In this document: one piece after another, positions 18,197-27,798 of the stretch
How positions within the stretch are numbered: the stretch's first letter is position 1
Layout: each line of letters begins with the position of its first letter
Assembly: GCF_030053135.1 (NCBI RefSeq)
Contig: NZ_CP125652.1
Location: 2,266,001 to 2,330,000 of the forward strand
Direction of reading: 5' to 3'
DNA length: 64,000 nucleotides
From: Rhizobium sp. BT04
Lineage (GTDB): Bacteria > Pseudomonadota > Alphaproteobacteria > Rhizobiales > Rhizobiaceae
Notes under the pieces: model-generated
What the model saw: the letters and a program-made list of their open reading frames with translations, nothing else
Told to the model about the DNA's origin: nothing
Database searches by the model: none
Program-made: the position numbers and the translations under genes

Positions 18197-20614
18197 ATGG
18201 GTAAGAGGCCGGCAGTTGAGCGCAGGGGAGAGGCAGAGGACCGCATCGGCAAGGATGCGGCCTTCGACTATGCGCCGATTCCTGGCATCGCCGACGAGAT
18301 GGTCGACAATAAAGGCGTCGTCCGCCCGGTCTGGCAGCGTTTCCTCTCGCATCTCGGCGTAATGCCGGAAAAGGATCTCGCCGAACGTTTCGCCCGCGCC
18401 GACCGCTACCTGCGCGATGCCGGCGTCTTCTACCGCGCCTACGGCAGCAAGGGCACCGGTGAACGCGCCTGGCCGATCTCGCATATCCCGGTGCTGATCG
18501 ACGAGCGTGAATGGCAGACGCTTTCGGCGGGCCTCGTCCAGCGCGCCGACCTGCTGGAGGCGATCGTCGCCGATATCTACGGCGCCAACCGGCTGGTGGA
18601 AGAAGGGGTGCTGCCGCCGGCGCTGATTGCCGCCAATCCCGAATTCCAGCGCCCGCTCACCGGCATCCGGCCGGCCTCCGGCCACTATCTGCATTTCTGC
18701 GCCTTCGAGATCGGCCGCGGGCCCGATGGCAATTGGTGGGTGCTGGCCGACCGGACGCAGGCGCCGTCAGGCGCCGGTTTCGCACTGGAAAACCGCGTCG
18801 CCACGACCCGCGCCTTCTCGGATATCTACGCCGAAACCCCCGTCCATCGCCTCGCCTCCTTCTTCGGCGCCTTCCGCGACGCGCTGCAGGGCATGAAACA
18901 TTCGGGCGACGACCGCATCGCCGTGCTGACGCCGGGGCCGGCCAACGAGACCTATTACGAGCACGCCTACATCGCCCGTTATCTCGGCTTCATGCTGCTC
19001 GAGGGCGAGGACCTCACCGTCGTCAAGGGCCGCGTCATGGTGCGCACCGTCGCCGGCCTGAAGCCGATCGGCGTGCTCTGGCGCCGCCTCGATTCGGCCT
19101 TTGCCGACCCGCTGGAACTGAACCAGAATTCGCATATCGGCACGCCCGGCCTCGTCGAAGCGTTGCGCGCCGAAAGCGTCACCATCGTCAATGCGCTCGG
19201 TACCGGGGTTCTCGAGACCCGGGCGCTTCTGGCCTTCATGCCGACCATCTGTCGCCGTTTGTTGGGGCAGGATCTGCAACTGCCTTCGATCGCCACCTGG
19301 TGGTGCGGCCAGAAGGAAGAGCGCGAGCACGTCGCAAAGAATATCGAGAAGATGGTGATCGGCCCGGCCTATTCCCGAGCCCCCTTCTTCGACGACAACG
19401 GCGAATCCGTGCTCGGCGCGTCGCTGCGCGCGACCGCCAAGGATTCCATTACCGATTGGCTGCGTTCGGACGGCCCGAAACTTGTGGGACAGGAGGTCGT
19501 GACGCTCTCGACGACGCCGGCCTGGGTGGACGGCAAGCTCGTGCCGCGGCCGATGTCGCTGCGCGTCTTCGCCGCCCGCACGGCAAACGGCTGGCAGATC
19601 ATGCCCGGCGGTTTTGCCCGCATCGGCTCGGGCGCCGATGTCGCGGCGATCGCCATGCAGTCGGGCGGAGCCGCCGCCGACGTCTGGATCGTCAGCGACA
19701 AGCCGGTCGAGCGCCACACGCTGCTGCCGGCTGAGGGCAGCTTCACCCGCAACATGCCGGGCAGCCTGCCGAGCCGGGCGGCCGACAACCTGTTCTGGCT
19801 CGGCCGCTATATCGAGCGCGCCGAGGGGGCCCTGCGCATCCTGCGCGCCTGGCATGCACGTTTCGCCGAAGCCGCCGATCCGAGCCAGCCGCTGCTCGCC
19901 GACGTCTCCGAATATCTCGCGGCCGTCGATATCGATACCGCCGAACCCGTGCCGGAAAGGCTCCTGCGCAACATCGACAGCGCCGTTTATTCGGCGAGCA
20001 ATATTCGCGACCGTTTCTCGCCGGACGGCTGGCTGGCGCTCAACGATCTCGCCAAGACCGCCCGCCGCTTCCACGTCAGCGTCTCTGCCGGCGACGACGC
20101 CAGCCACGCAATGACGATCCTTCTGCGCAAGCTCGCGGGTTTCGCCGGCCTCGTGCACGAAAACATGTACCGTTTCATGGGCTGGCGCTTCCTCTCGCTC
20201 GGCCGCTACATCGAGCGCGGCCTGCATATGACCCGGCTGCTCGGCCACATGTCCGGCCCGGAAGCGCCCGACGGCGCGCTCGACATGCTGCTCGAGATCG
20301 GCGACAGCGTCATGACCCACCGCCGCCGCTACAACGTCAACACGGCCCGGCTGACCGTCACCGACTTGCTGGCGCTCGATCCCCTCAACCCCCGCTCCGT
20401 GCTCTTCCAGGTGAACGAGATCCATCACGAGGTCGAACAGCTGCCGAATGCCCTGATCAATGGCCAGATGTCGCCCTTTTATCGCGAGGCGATGCGGCTC
20501 CATTCCGGTCTGGCGGTGATGACGCCGGAGGGCATGGGGGTCGAGGTCTATCAACGGCTCGAACGGGAATTGGAACAGCTTTCCGATCTGCTCGCCCAGA
20601 CCTATCTCGGGTGA
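18197..20614 (+). CDS. Circularly permuted ATP-grasp protein with C-terminal alpha-E domain
   Basis: The 805-residue protein joins a circularly permuted type-2 ATP-grasp domain to an alpha-E domain. The ATP-grasp part covers about 60-490 (YRAYGSKGTGERAWPISHIP, WWVLADRTQAPSGAGFALEN, LTPGPANETYYEHAYIAR, VKGRVMVRTVAGLKPIGVLW). The all-helical alpha-E part covers about 515-800 (SRAADNLFWLGRYIERAEG, then RFLSLGRYIERGLHMTRLL). The family is thought to form amide or peptide bonds; the substrate is unknown. ATG 18197 is taken; TTG at 18194 is also in frame. It lies between two transglutaminase-like genes, and the next start is about 5 bp after its stop. Confidence 0.9.
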   Translation: MGKRPAVERRGEAEDRIGKDAAFDYAPIPGIADEMVDNKGVVRPVWQRFLSHLGVMPEKDLAERFARADRYLRDAGVFYRAYGSKGTGERAWPISHIPVLIDEREWQTLSAGLVQRADLLEAIVADIYGANRLVEEGVLPPALIAANPEFQRPLTGIRPASGHYLHFCAFEIGRGPDGNWWVLADRTQAPSGAGFALENRVATTRAFSDIYAETPVHRLASFFGAFRDALQGMKHSGDDRIAVLTPGPANETYYEHAYIARYLGFMLLEGEDLTVVKGRVMVRTVAGLKPIGVLWRRLDSAFADPLELNQNSHIGTPGLVEALRAESVTIVNALGTGVLETRALLAFMPTICRRLLGQDLQLPSIATWWCGQKEEREHVAKNIEKMVIGPAYSRAPFFDDNGESVLGASLRATAKDSITDWLRSDGPKLVGQEVVTLSTTPAWVDGKLVPRPMSLRVFAARTANGWQIMPGGFARIGSGADVAAIAMQSGGAAADVWIVSDKPVERHTLLPAEGSFTRNMPGSLPSRAADNLFWLGRYIERAEGALRILRAWHARFAEAADPSQPLLADVSEYLAAVDIDTAEPVPERLLRNIDSAVYSASNIRDRFSPDGWLALNDLAKTARRFHVSVSAGDDASHAMTILLRKLAGFAGLVHENMYRFMGWRFLSLGRYIERGLHMTRLLGHMSGPEAPDGALDMLLEIGDSVMTHRRRYNVNTARLTVTDLLALDPLNPRSVLFQVNEIHHEVEQLPNALINGQMSPFYREAMRLHSGLAVMTPEGMGVEVYQRLERELEQLSDLLAQTYLG

Positions 20615-20619
20615 CATCA

Positions 20620-21498
20620 ATGCTCTACGATCTCACTCTCCGCATGGGTTACAGCTACGATGTGCCGGCCTCCGGCGCCCGCCACATCATGCGCTTGATG
20701 CCGCTGTCGCTGACCAACCGACAACGCCTGGTGGCCGGCTCGATCACCATTTCCCCGACGCCGGACGAGCAGTCGCATTTCGTCGATTTCTTCGATCATC
20801 CCGCCACCTCGTTCATGCTGCGCGCGCCGCACGAGACGCTCGACATTCGCATGCAGGCCCGCGTGCAGGTGGAAAGCCAGCCGATCGCCGCCGATTTCTC
20901 GCCGCTGCTTGCCGATCTGCCGGAGGAGATATCCGGCATCTGGTCGCTGGCGCCGGATTCGCCGCATCACTTCCTCGGCGACAGCCCGCGCCTGGTTCAA
21001 GCGCGCGAGATCAGCGACTATGCCCGAAGCTGCGCCGTGCCCGGTCTGACGGCGATGCAGATCGCCCATGCGCTCTGCGCCCGCATCAACAAGGACTTCA
21101 CCTACGACCCCGAGGCGACGACGGTGGACACGACGCCGCTCGAAGCGTTCAGGCTGAAACGCGGCGTCTGCCAGGATTTCACTCACATCATGATCCTGGC
21201 GCTCCGAAGCCTCGGCATTCCGGCCGGCTATGTCTCCGGTTTCCTGCGCACCATCCCGCCACCGGGCAAGGAACGGCTGGAAGGGGCTGATGCCATGCAT
21301 GCCTGGGTCAGGATTTGGTGCGGCGAAACGATCGGCTGGATCGAGCTGGACCCGACCAACGACATCCCCGCCGGCACCGACCACATCGTCGTCGCCTATG
21401 GCCGGGACTATTCCGACGTCGTTCCCGTGATAGGCGTATTGAAAAGCTATGGCGGCCAGCGCGCCGTCCAGGCGGTCGACGTGATCCCGCTGAAATAA
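20620..21498 (+). CDS. Second transglutaminase-like cysteine protease
   Basis: The 292-residue protein has a bacterial transglutaminase N-terminal domain (LYDLTLRMGYSYDVPASGAR) and a core with a complete triad: Cys184 in GVCQDFTHIMI, His227 in DAMHAWVRIW and Asp244 in ELDPTNDI. Unlike the long first gene it has no DUF2126 part. ATG 20620 lies 5 bp after the previous stop; a GTG at 20611 overlaps that stop and would add three residues. The position fits tight coupling with the ATP-grasp/alpha-E gene. A small hairpin (ACGCCGT/ACGGCGT, 21542-21559) follows the stop. Confidence 0.88.
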   Translation: MLYDLTLRMGYSYDVPASGARHIMRLMPLSLTNRQRLVAGSITISPTPDEQSHFVDFFDHPATSFMLRAPHETLDIRMQARVQVESQPIAADFSPLLADLPEEISGIWSLAPDSPHHFLGDSPRLVQAREISDYARSCAVPGLTAMQIAHALCARINKDFTYDPEATTVDTTPLEAFRLKRGVCQDFTHIMILALRSLGIPAGYVSGFLRTIPPPGKERLEGADAMHAWVRIWCGETIGWIELDPTNDIPAGTDHIVVAYGRDYSDVVPVIGVLKSYGGQRAVQAVDVIPLK

Positions 21499-21609
21499 TC
21501 CCAAAACTGGAAAAATCCGCCGATTCGTTAGAATTGAATGGACGCCGTAAGGACGGCGTAAAGAAGTAGCGATGCCTAATGTAACCCACAGGGTCCATTT
21601 CGGGTGAAC

Positions 21610-22836
21610 ATGATGAGCACCTCCTCTTTGCATCCCTGCCTGCGTCGCATGTTGCGCGACCGTGGCGGCAATTTCGGCATGATGACGGCTATCCTGCTGC
21701 CCGTTCTTTTCGGTGCAGCCGGCATGGCGATCCAGGTCGGCGATATGCTGCTGTCGAAACAGCAGTTGCAGGAAGCCGCTGATTCGGCGGCGCTCGCCAC
21801 CGCCACCGCGCTGGCGAACGGCACGATCTCAACCGCTGAGGCCGAAACGTTTGCACGGAATTTCGTCGCGGGGCAGATGGCGAACTATCTGCAGAGCGGC
21901 ACCGATATCAAGAGCTCGACGGGTGTGAATGTCCAAACAACGACATCGGGCAAATCGACATCCTACCAGGTAACGGTTTCGCCGAGTTACGACCTCACGG
22001 TCAATCCGCTGATGCAGGCGGTTGGCTTCAAGACACAGCATCTCTCGACCTCTGGCACGACGGTCGGTGGTCACTCACAGACCCAAGGCTCGATCTCTAT
22101 GTTCCTCGCACTCGATAAATCGGGGTCGATGGGAGAGCCTACCGCCACCGTCACGACGGAATCATACACCTATAAATGCAACCCTCACCTCAACCAAAAC
22201 GGTAAGACGACAATCTACGACACCTGCACCGGCACGCGTACGCGTTATTATACAAAAATAGAAGCACTGAAGCTCGCTGCCGGCAATCTTTTTGATCAGC
22301 TCAATAGCGCGGATCCCAATGCCGAATATGTGCGCACAGGCGCGGTATCCTACGATCTCGTTGAGTACACGCCGAGTAAGCTCGCTTGGGGAACCACCGC
22401 TGTCACGAGCTATGTCAACGCGCTTCAGTCGGGAGGTGGCACGAATTCAAGCGGCGCAGTGAACACGGCTTACACGTCTCTCACCGCCAAGAACGCCGCG
22501 GGCAATGACGCCGAAGACGCCGCCCACCTGCAGAAGACCGGGCAAGTGCCCAAGAAGTACATCGTGTTTATGACGGACGGCGACAATAACAATGATAGCA
22601 GCGGCGGCCGTTCCTACGACACCGCGACGAAGAAGACATGCGACGACGCGAAATCTAAAGGCATTGAAATCTATACGATTGCCTTTATGGCACCCGCAGG
22701 CGGACAGGCGCTGTTGCATTATTGCGCCTCAGACGACTCCCATTATTTCCAGGCTGAAAAAATGGAAGACCTCCTTGCGGCCTTTCAGGCGATCGGTGCG
22801 AAAGCCTCCGCTCAGCTGACACGTCTGACGAACTGA
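21610..22836 (+). CDS. TadG-like pilus-assembly protein with von Willebrand A domain
   Basis: The 408-residue protein has one N-terminal membrane helix in the Tad type (RGGNFGMMTAILLPVLFGAA, then DMLLSKQQLQEAADSAALAT). A von Willebrand A domain with the MIDAS motif DKSGSMGEP follows from about 165, with the later VFMTDGDNNN and YCASDDSHYFQA. TadG-type proteins sit in the envelope at tad pilus loci, but no other tad gene is in this window. The region is less GC-rich and has more Thr/Ser/Asn than its neighbours. ATG 21610 or 21613 is the start; a GTG at 21604 is also in frame. A terminator follows at 22864-22897. Confidence 0.82.
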   Translation: MMSTSSLHPCLRRMLRDRGGNFGMMTAILLPVLFGAAGMAIQVGDMLLSKQQLQEAADSAALATATALANGTISTAEAETFARNFVAGQMANYLQSGTDIKSSTGVNVQTTTSGKSTSYQVTVSPSYDLTVNPLMQAVGFKTQHLSTSGTTVGGHSQTQGSISMFLALDKSGSMGEPTATVTTESYTYKCNPHLNQNGKTTIYDTCTGTRTRYYTKIEALKLAAGNLFDQLNSADPNAEYVRTGAVSYDLVEYTPSKLAWGTTAVTSYVNALQSGGGTNSSGAVNTAYTSLTAKNAAGNDAEDAAHLQKTGQVPKKYIVFMTDGDNNNDSSGGRSYDTATKKTCDDAKSKGIEIYTIAFMAPAGGQALLHYCASDDSHYFQAEKMEDLLAAFQAIGAKASAQLTRLTN

Positions 22837-22863
22837 GCATACCGCTGCGAAAAAGGGCAAAGG

Positions 22864-22897
22864 AAAAGCCGCGCCGGAACAAACCGGCGCGGCTTTT
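22864..22897 (+). terminator. Rho-independent terminator
   Basis: A 14-bp perfect stem (AAAAGCCGCGCCGG / CCGGCGCGGCTTTT) with a 6-nt loop ends in a T-run, 27 bp after the TadG-like stop. It separates this gene from the glycogen operon. Confidence 0.9.
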
Positions 22898-23112
22898 CGT
22901 TATCGCTGTCCCACGCATCAGATCGGGAAAAGTGATTGTAATCAATCTCCTCGAACCCGCTGATTATGAAGGTTTCGCAAATTATTCGTTTGTCCAAATC
23001 CCTTGTTGCAAGTGCTTACTAACGATGCATAAACTGTCGCTGACACACGCGACAAATCGATTAAATCAGGCATAACATCCTGAAACCAAATTAAAATTGG
23101 CGAGATCAGACC

Positions 23113-25575
23113 ATGAATACCGTTTCCAAGCCGGTTATCCCCTCTCCCGCTCCCCGCAGTTCAAGGCCGGAAATTCTCGCCGAAGAAATCATCGAACGCC
23201 TGACCTACCGCATCGGCAAGGACGCCAAGGTGGCAAAGCCGCATGACTGGCTGACGGCGACGATCCTGGTGGTCCGCGACCGCATCATCGATCGGTGGAT
23301 GGCCTCCACCCGCGAGGTTTATGCAACCGGCGCCAAGCGCGTCTATTATCTTTCCCTCGAATTCCTGATCGGCCGCCTGATGCGCGACGCCGTCTCGAAC
23401 CTCGGCCTGATGGAAGAGGTACGCGATGCGCTTGCCTCGCTCGGCGTCGACGTCAATGTGATCGCCGGTCTTGAGCCGGATGCCGCGCTCGGCAATGGCG
23501 GCCTCGGCCGCCTGGCCGCCTGTTTCATGGAAAGCATGGCAACCGTCGACGTTCCGGCCTATGGCTACGGCATCCGCTATGTCCACGGCCTGTTCCGCCA
23601 GCAGATGGCCGACGGCTGGCAGGTGGAGCTGCCGGAGAACTGGCTGGCCCACGGCAATCCCTGGGAGTTCGAGCGCCGCGAGAGTTCCTATGAAATCGGC
23701 TTCGGTGGCGCCGTCGAATTCGTCACCACCCATGACGATCAGCCGCGCTACGTTTGGAAGCCGGCCGAGCGCGTCATTGCCGCCGCCTTCGACACACCGG
23801 CCGTCGGCTGGCGCGGCAAGCGCGTCAACACGCTACGCCTCTGGTCGGCGCAGCCGATCGATCCGATCCTGCTCGATGCCTTCAACGCCGGCGACCACAT
23901 CGGCGCGCTGCGCGAAAGCAACAAGGCCGAAAGCCTGACCCGGGTTCTCTACCCCGCCGACGCCACGCCTGCGGGCCAGGAGTTGCGTCTACGCCAGGAG
24001 TTCTTCTTCTCGTCGGCCTCGCTGCAGGATATCCTTCGCCGCCATCTGCAGCAATATGACGATTTCACCTCGTTGCCTGATAAGGTGGCGATCCAGCTGA
24101 ACGACACCCATCCCGCGGTCGCGGTCGCCGAACTCGTGCGCCTGCTCTGTGACGTACACGGCATGGATTTCGACCAGGCCTGGGACATCACCCGCCGCAC
24201 CTTCTCCTACACCAACCACACGCTTCTGCCCGAAGCGCTGGAAAGCTGGCCGGTGCCGTTGTTCGAGCGCCTGCTGCCGCGCCACATGCAGATCGTCTAC
24301 GCGATCAACGCCAAGATCCTGATCGATGCCCGCAAGGGCAAGAATTTCTCCGATGGGGAAATCCGCTCGATCTCGCTGATCGACGAAAGCGGCGATCGCC
24401 GCGTGCGCATGGGCAACCTCGCCTTCGTCGGCTCGCACTCGATCAACGGCGTCTCGGCGCTGCACACCGACCTGATGAAGGTCACGGTTTTTGCCGACCT
24501 GCACAAGCTCTATCCCGATCGCATCAACAACAAGACCAACGGCATCACGCCACGCCGCTGGCTGCAGCAATGCAATCCCGGTCTCACCGGCCTGATCCGC
24601 GAGGCGATCGGCGACGAATTCCTTGACGATGCCGAGAAGCTGACGCCGCTCGACAAGTTCGCCTCCGACCCGACCTTCCAGCAGAAATTCGCTGCGGTGA
24701 AGCGCGCCAACAAGGTGGCGCTCTCCAATCTCGTCGCCAGCCGCATGGGCGTCAAGCTTGATCCCTCGGCGATGTTCGACATCCAGATCAAGCGCATCCA
24801 CGAATACAAGCGCCAGTTGCTGAACATTATCGAGGCCGTCGCGCTCTATGACCAAATCCGCTCGCATCCCGAGCTCGACTGGGTGCCGCGCGTCAAGCTC
24901 TTCGCCGGCAAAGCGGCGCCGAGTTATTACAATGCCAAGCTGATCATCAAGCTGATCAACGACGTCGCCCGCACGATCAACAACGACCCGTCGGTCCGCG
25001 GCCTGCTGAAGGTCGTCTTCGTGCCGAACTATAACGTCTCGCTCGCCGAAGTTATGGTTCCGGCCGCCGACCTCTCCGAGCAGATCTCGACCGCCGGCAT
25101 GGAAGCATCCGGCACCGGCAACATGAAGTTCGGCCTCAACGGCGCGCTGACGATCGGCACGCTCGACGGCGCCAATGTCGAGATGCGCGACAATGTCGGC
25201 GAGGACAACATCGTCATCTTCGGCCTCAAGGCCGACGAGGTGTCGAAGGTCCGCAGCGACGGCCACAACCCCCGCGCCATCATCGAGGGGTCGCGCGAAC
25301 TCGCGCAGGCGCTCGCCGCCATCGGCTCCGGCGTCTTCTCGCCCGATGACCGCAATCGCTACACGGCGCTGATCGACGGCATCTATTCGCATGACTGGTT
25401 CATGGTCGCCGCCGATTTCGACGCCTACGCCCAGGCTCAGCGCGAAGTCGACCAGATCTGGACCAACCAGTCCGCCTGGTACACCAAGACGATCAACAAT
25501 ACGGCGCGGATGGGCTGGTTCTCTTCCGACCGTACGATCAGGCAATATGCAGACGAAATCTGGAGAGCCGGATGA
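23113..25575 (+). CDS. glgP: Glycogen phosphorylase
   Basis: The 820-residue enzyme has the glycogen/maltodextrin phosphorylase pattern: EPDAALGNGGLGRLAACFM, YGYGIRYVHGLFRQ, IQLNDTHPAVAVAELVRLL, FDIQIKRIHEYKRQLLN and the pyridoxal-phosphate lysine in EASGTGNMKFGLNGALTIGT. It removes glucose-1-phosphate from the non-reducing ends of glycogen with inorganic phosphate, in the cytoplasm. It is the first gene of the six-gene glycogen operon, and its stop overlaps glgB by 4 bp. The 276-bp upstream gap carries the previous terminator and must hold the operon promoter; I could not assign it with confidence. Confidence 0.96.
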   Translation: MNTVSKPVIPSPAPRSSRPEILAEEIIERLTYRIGKDAKVAKPHDWLTATILVVRDRIIDRWMASTREVYATGAKRVYYLSLEFLIGRLMRDAVSNLGLMEEVRDALASLGVDVNVIAGLEPDAALGNGGLGRLAACFMESMATVDVPAYGYGIRYVHGLFRQQMADGWQVELPENWLAHGNPWEFERRESSYEIGFGGAVEFVTTHDDQPRYVWKPAERVIAAAFDTPAVGWRGKRVNTLRLWSAQPIDPILLDAFNAGDHIGALRESNKAESLTRVLYPADATPAGQELRLRQEFFFSSASLQDILRRHLQQYDDFTSLPDKVAIQLNDTHPAVAVAELVRLLCDVHGMDFDQAWDITRRTFSYTNHTLLPEALESWPVPLFERLLPRHMQIVYAINAKILIDARKGKNFSDGEIRSISLIDESGDRRVRMGNLAFVGSHSINGVSALHTDLMKVTVFADLHKLYPDRINNKTNGITPRRWLQQCNPGLTGLIREAIGDEFLDDAEKLTPLDKFASDPTFQQKFAAVKRANKVALSNLVASRMGVKLDPSAMFDIQIKRIHEYKRQLLNIIEAVALYDQIRSHPELDWVPRVKLFAGKAAPSYYNAKLIIKLINDVARTINNDPSVRGLLKVVFVPNYNVSLAEVMVPAADLSEQISTAGMEASGTGNMKFGLNGALTIGTLDGANVEMRDNVGEDNIVIFGLKADEVSKVRSDGHNPRAIIEGSRELAQALAAIGSGVFSPDDRNRYTALIDGIYSHDWFMVAADFDAYAQAQREVDQIWTNQSAWYTKTINNTARMGWFSSDRTIRQYADEIWRAG

Positions 25576-27779
25576 AAACGCCGAAAACCGTCCCTGAAGT
25601 AAAGCTTTCCTGGGAAATTTCGGCAGATGAAATCGCGGCGATCCTTGCCGGCTCGCATTCCAATCCCTTTGCCGTCCTCGGTGTGCACCAGGCCGGCGAC
25701 GCCTTCGTCGCCCGCTGTTTCATTCCGGGCGCAGAGGAAGTGACCGCCATGACGCTCGACGGCGGCGTCATCGGTGAGCTGAAACAGCTCCATGCCGACG
25801 GCGTCTTCGCCGGCCCGGTTTCCCTCGTAAAGCTCCAGCCGGTGCGTTACCGCGCCCGGCGTGGCGATGCCGAATGGGCTGTTACCGACCCCTACAGCTT
25901 CGGTCCGGTACTCGGGCCGATGGACGATTATTTTGCCCGTGAGGGCTCGGACCTGCGCCTGTTCGACAAGATGGGCGCCCACCTCATCAAGCATGACGGC
26001 GCCCAGGGCATCCATTTCGCCGTCTGGGCCCCGAATGCGCAGCGCGTCTCCGTCGTCGGTGATTTCAACAATTGGGACGGCCGCCGCCACGTCATGCGCT
26101 TCCGCGCCGACAGCGGCATCTGGGAAATCTTTGCCCCTGATGTGCCGGTCGGCGTCGCCTACAAGTTCGAGATCCGCGGCAAGGATGGCGTATTGCTGCC
26201 GCTGAAGGCCGATCCATTCGCCCGCCGCAGCGAGCTGCGGCCGAAGACGGCCTCCATCACCGCTGCCGATCTGATACAGGACTGGGAGGACGAAGCCCAT
26301 CTGAAGCACTGGCGCGAGACCGATAAGCGCCGCCAGCCTATCTCGATCTACGAGGTGCATGCCGCCTCATGGCAGCGCCGGCAGGACGGCACGATGCTTT
26401 CCTGGGACGAGCTTGCCTCCAGCCTCATCCCCTATTGCGCCGACATGGGCTTCACCCATATCGAATTCCTGCCGATCACCGAGCATCCCTATGACCCCTC
26501 CTGGGGTTACCAGACGACAGGCCTTTACGCACCGACCGCTCGTTTCGGCGAGCCGGAAGGCTTTGCCCGTTTCGTCAACGGCTGCCACAAGGTCGGCATC
26601 GGCGTCATCCTCGACTGGGTGCCGGCGCATTTCCCGACCGACGAGCACGGCCTCGGCTGGTTCGACGGCACGGCGCTCTACGAGCACGAAGACCCGCGCA
26701 AGGGATTCCACCCCGACTGGAGCACGGCGATCTACAATTTCGGCCGTACCGAGGTCGTTTCCTATCTCGTCAACAACGCGCTCTACTGGGCCGAGAAATT
26801 CCATCTCGACGGTCTGCGCGTCGATGCCGTCGCCTCGATGCTCTATCTCGACTATTCCCGCAAGCACGGCGAATGGATCCCGAACGAATATGGCGGCAAC
26901 GAGAACCTCGAGGCGGTCCGCTTTCTCCAGGATCTCAATATCCGCATCTACGGCAATCATTCCAACGTCATGACCATCGCCGAGGAATCGACCTCCTGGC
27001 CGAAGGTCTCGCAGCCCGTGCATGAAGGCGGCCTCGGCTTCGGCTTCAAGTGGAACATGGGGTTCATGCATGACACGCTGAGCTATATGAAGCGCGATCC
27101 CATATACCGCGGACACCATCACAACGAGCTCACCTTCGGCCTGCTCTACGCCTATTCGGAAAATTTCGTGCTGCCGCTCTCGCATGACGAGGTCGTCCAC
27201 GGAAAAGGCTCGCTGATTGCCAAGATGCCGGGCGACGACTGGCAGAAATTCGCCAATCTGCGCGCCTATTACGCCTATATGTGGGGCTATCCCGGCAAGA
27301 AGCTCTTGTTCATGGGCCAGGAATTCGCCCAGTGGAGCGAGTGGAGCGAGGAGAAGGCGCTCGACTGGAACCTGCTTCAGTATCGCATGCACGAGGGCAT
27401 GCGGCGCCTGGTCCGCGACCTCAATTTCACCTATCGCAGCAAGCCGGCGCTGCATGAACGTGACTGCGAGGGCGAAGGCTTCGAATGGCTGGTCGCCGAC
27501 GACCACCAGAATTCCGTCTTTGCCTGGCTGCGCAAGGCGCCGGGCCAGAAGCCGGTCGCCGTCATCACCAATTTCACCCCTGTCTACCGCGAGAACTACT
27601 CGATCCGCCTGCCGTCCGCAGGCCGCTGGCGGGAAATCCTGAACACCGATGCCGACATCTATGGCGGCAGCGGCAAGGGCAATGGCGGGCGCGTGCAGGC
27701 CGTCGATGCCGGCGGCAACATCACCTGCTCGATCACCTTGCCGCCCTTGGCGACAATCATGCTTGAACCTGAAAATTAG
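25572..27779 (+). CDS. glgB: 1,4-alpha-glucan branching enzyme
   Basis: The 735-residue GH13 enzyme has an N-terminal GlgB domain, a CBM48 module ([20 protein letters not shown]) and the catalytic barrel. The catalytic Asp is in [18 protein letters not shown] and the acid Glu in [11 protein letters not shown], with [13 protein letters not shown] later; a C-terminal beta domain follows. It cuts alpha-1,4 chains and makes alpha-1,6 branches in glycogen. The length is that of full-length GlgB with the extended N-terminus. ATGA overlap with glgP indicates coupling; glgC follows after 19 bp. Confidence 0.97.
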   Translation: MKTPKTVPEVKLSWEISADEIAAILAGSHSNPFAVLGVHQAGDAFVARCFIPGAEEVTAMTLDGGVIGELKQLHADGVFAGPVSLVKLQPVRYRARRGDAEWAVTDPYSFGPVLGPMDDYFAREGSDLRLFDKMGAHLIKHDGAQGIHFAVWAPNAQRVSVVGDFNNWDGRRHVMRFRADSGIWEIFAPDVPVGVAYKFEIRGKDGVLLPLKADPFARRSELRPKTASITAADLIQDWEDEAHLKHWRETDKRRQPISIYEVHAASWQRRQDGTMLSWDELASSLIPYCADMGFTHIEFLPITEHPYDPSWGYQTTGLYAPTARFGEPEGFARFVNGCHKVGIGVILDWVPAHFPTDEHGLGWFDGTALYEHEDPRKGFHPDWSTAIYNFGRTEVVSYLVNNALYWAEKFHLDGLRVDAVASMLYLDYSRKHGEWIPNEYGGNENLEAVRFLQDLNIRIYGNHSNVMTIAEESTSWPKVSQPVHEGGLGFGFKWNMGFMHDTLSYMKRDPIYRGHHHNELTFGLLYAYSENFVLPLSHDEVVHGKGSLIAKMPGDDWQKFANLRAYYAYMWGYPGKKLLFMGQEFAQWSEWSEEKALDWNLLQYRMHEGMRRLVRDLNFTYRSKPALHERDCEGEGFEWLVADDHQNSVFAWLRKAPGQKPVAVITNFTPVYRENYSIRLPSAGRWREILNTDADIYGGSGKGNGGRVQAVDAGGNITCSITLPPLATIMLEPEN

Positions 27780-27798
27780 TGACTGGTGGGAGGAGAAA

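Noticed and set aside
14699..18694. Leftward open frame of 1331 codons opposite the transglutaminase/amidoligase gene
   Set aside because: It runs antisense across two well-supported genes; its residues are the low-complexity Arg/Asp/Gly/Glu mix expected from the complement of GC3-rich codons, and no domain is visible.
18767..20620. Leftward frame of 617 codons opposite the ATP-grasp/alpha-E gene
   Set aside because: Shadow of a GC-rich gene with no recognisable domain.
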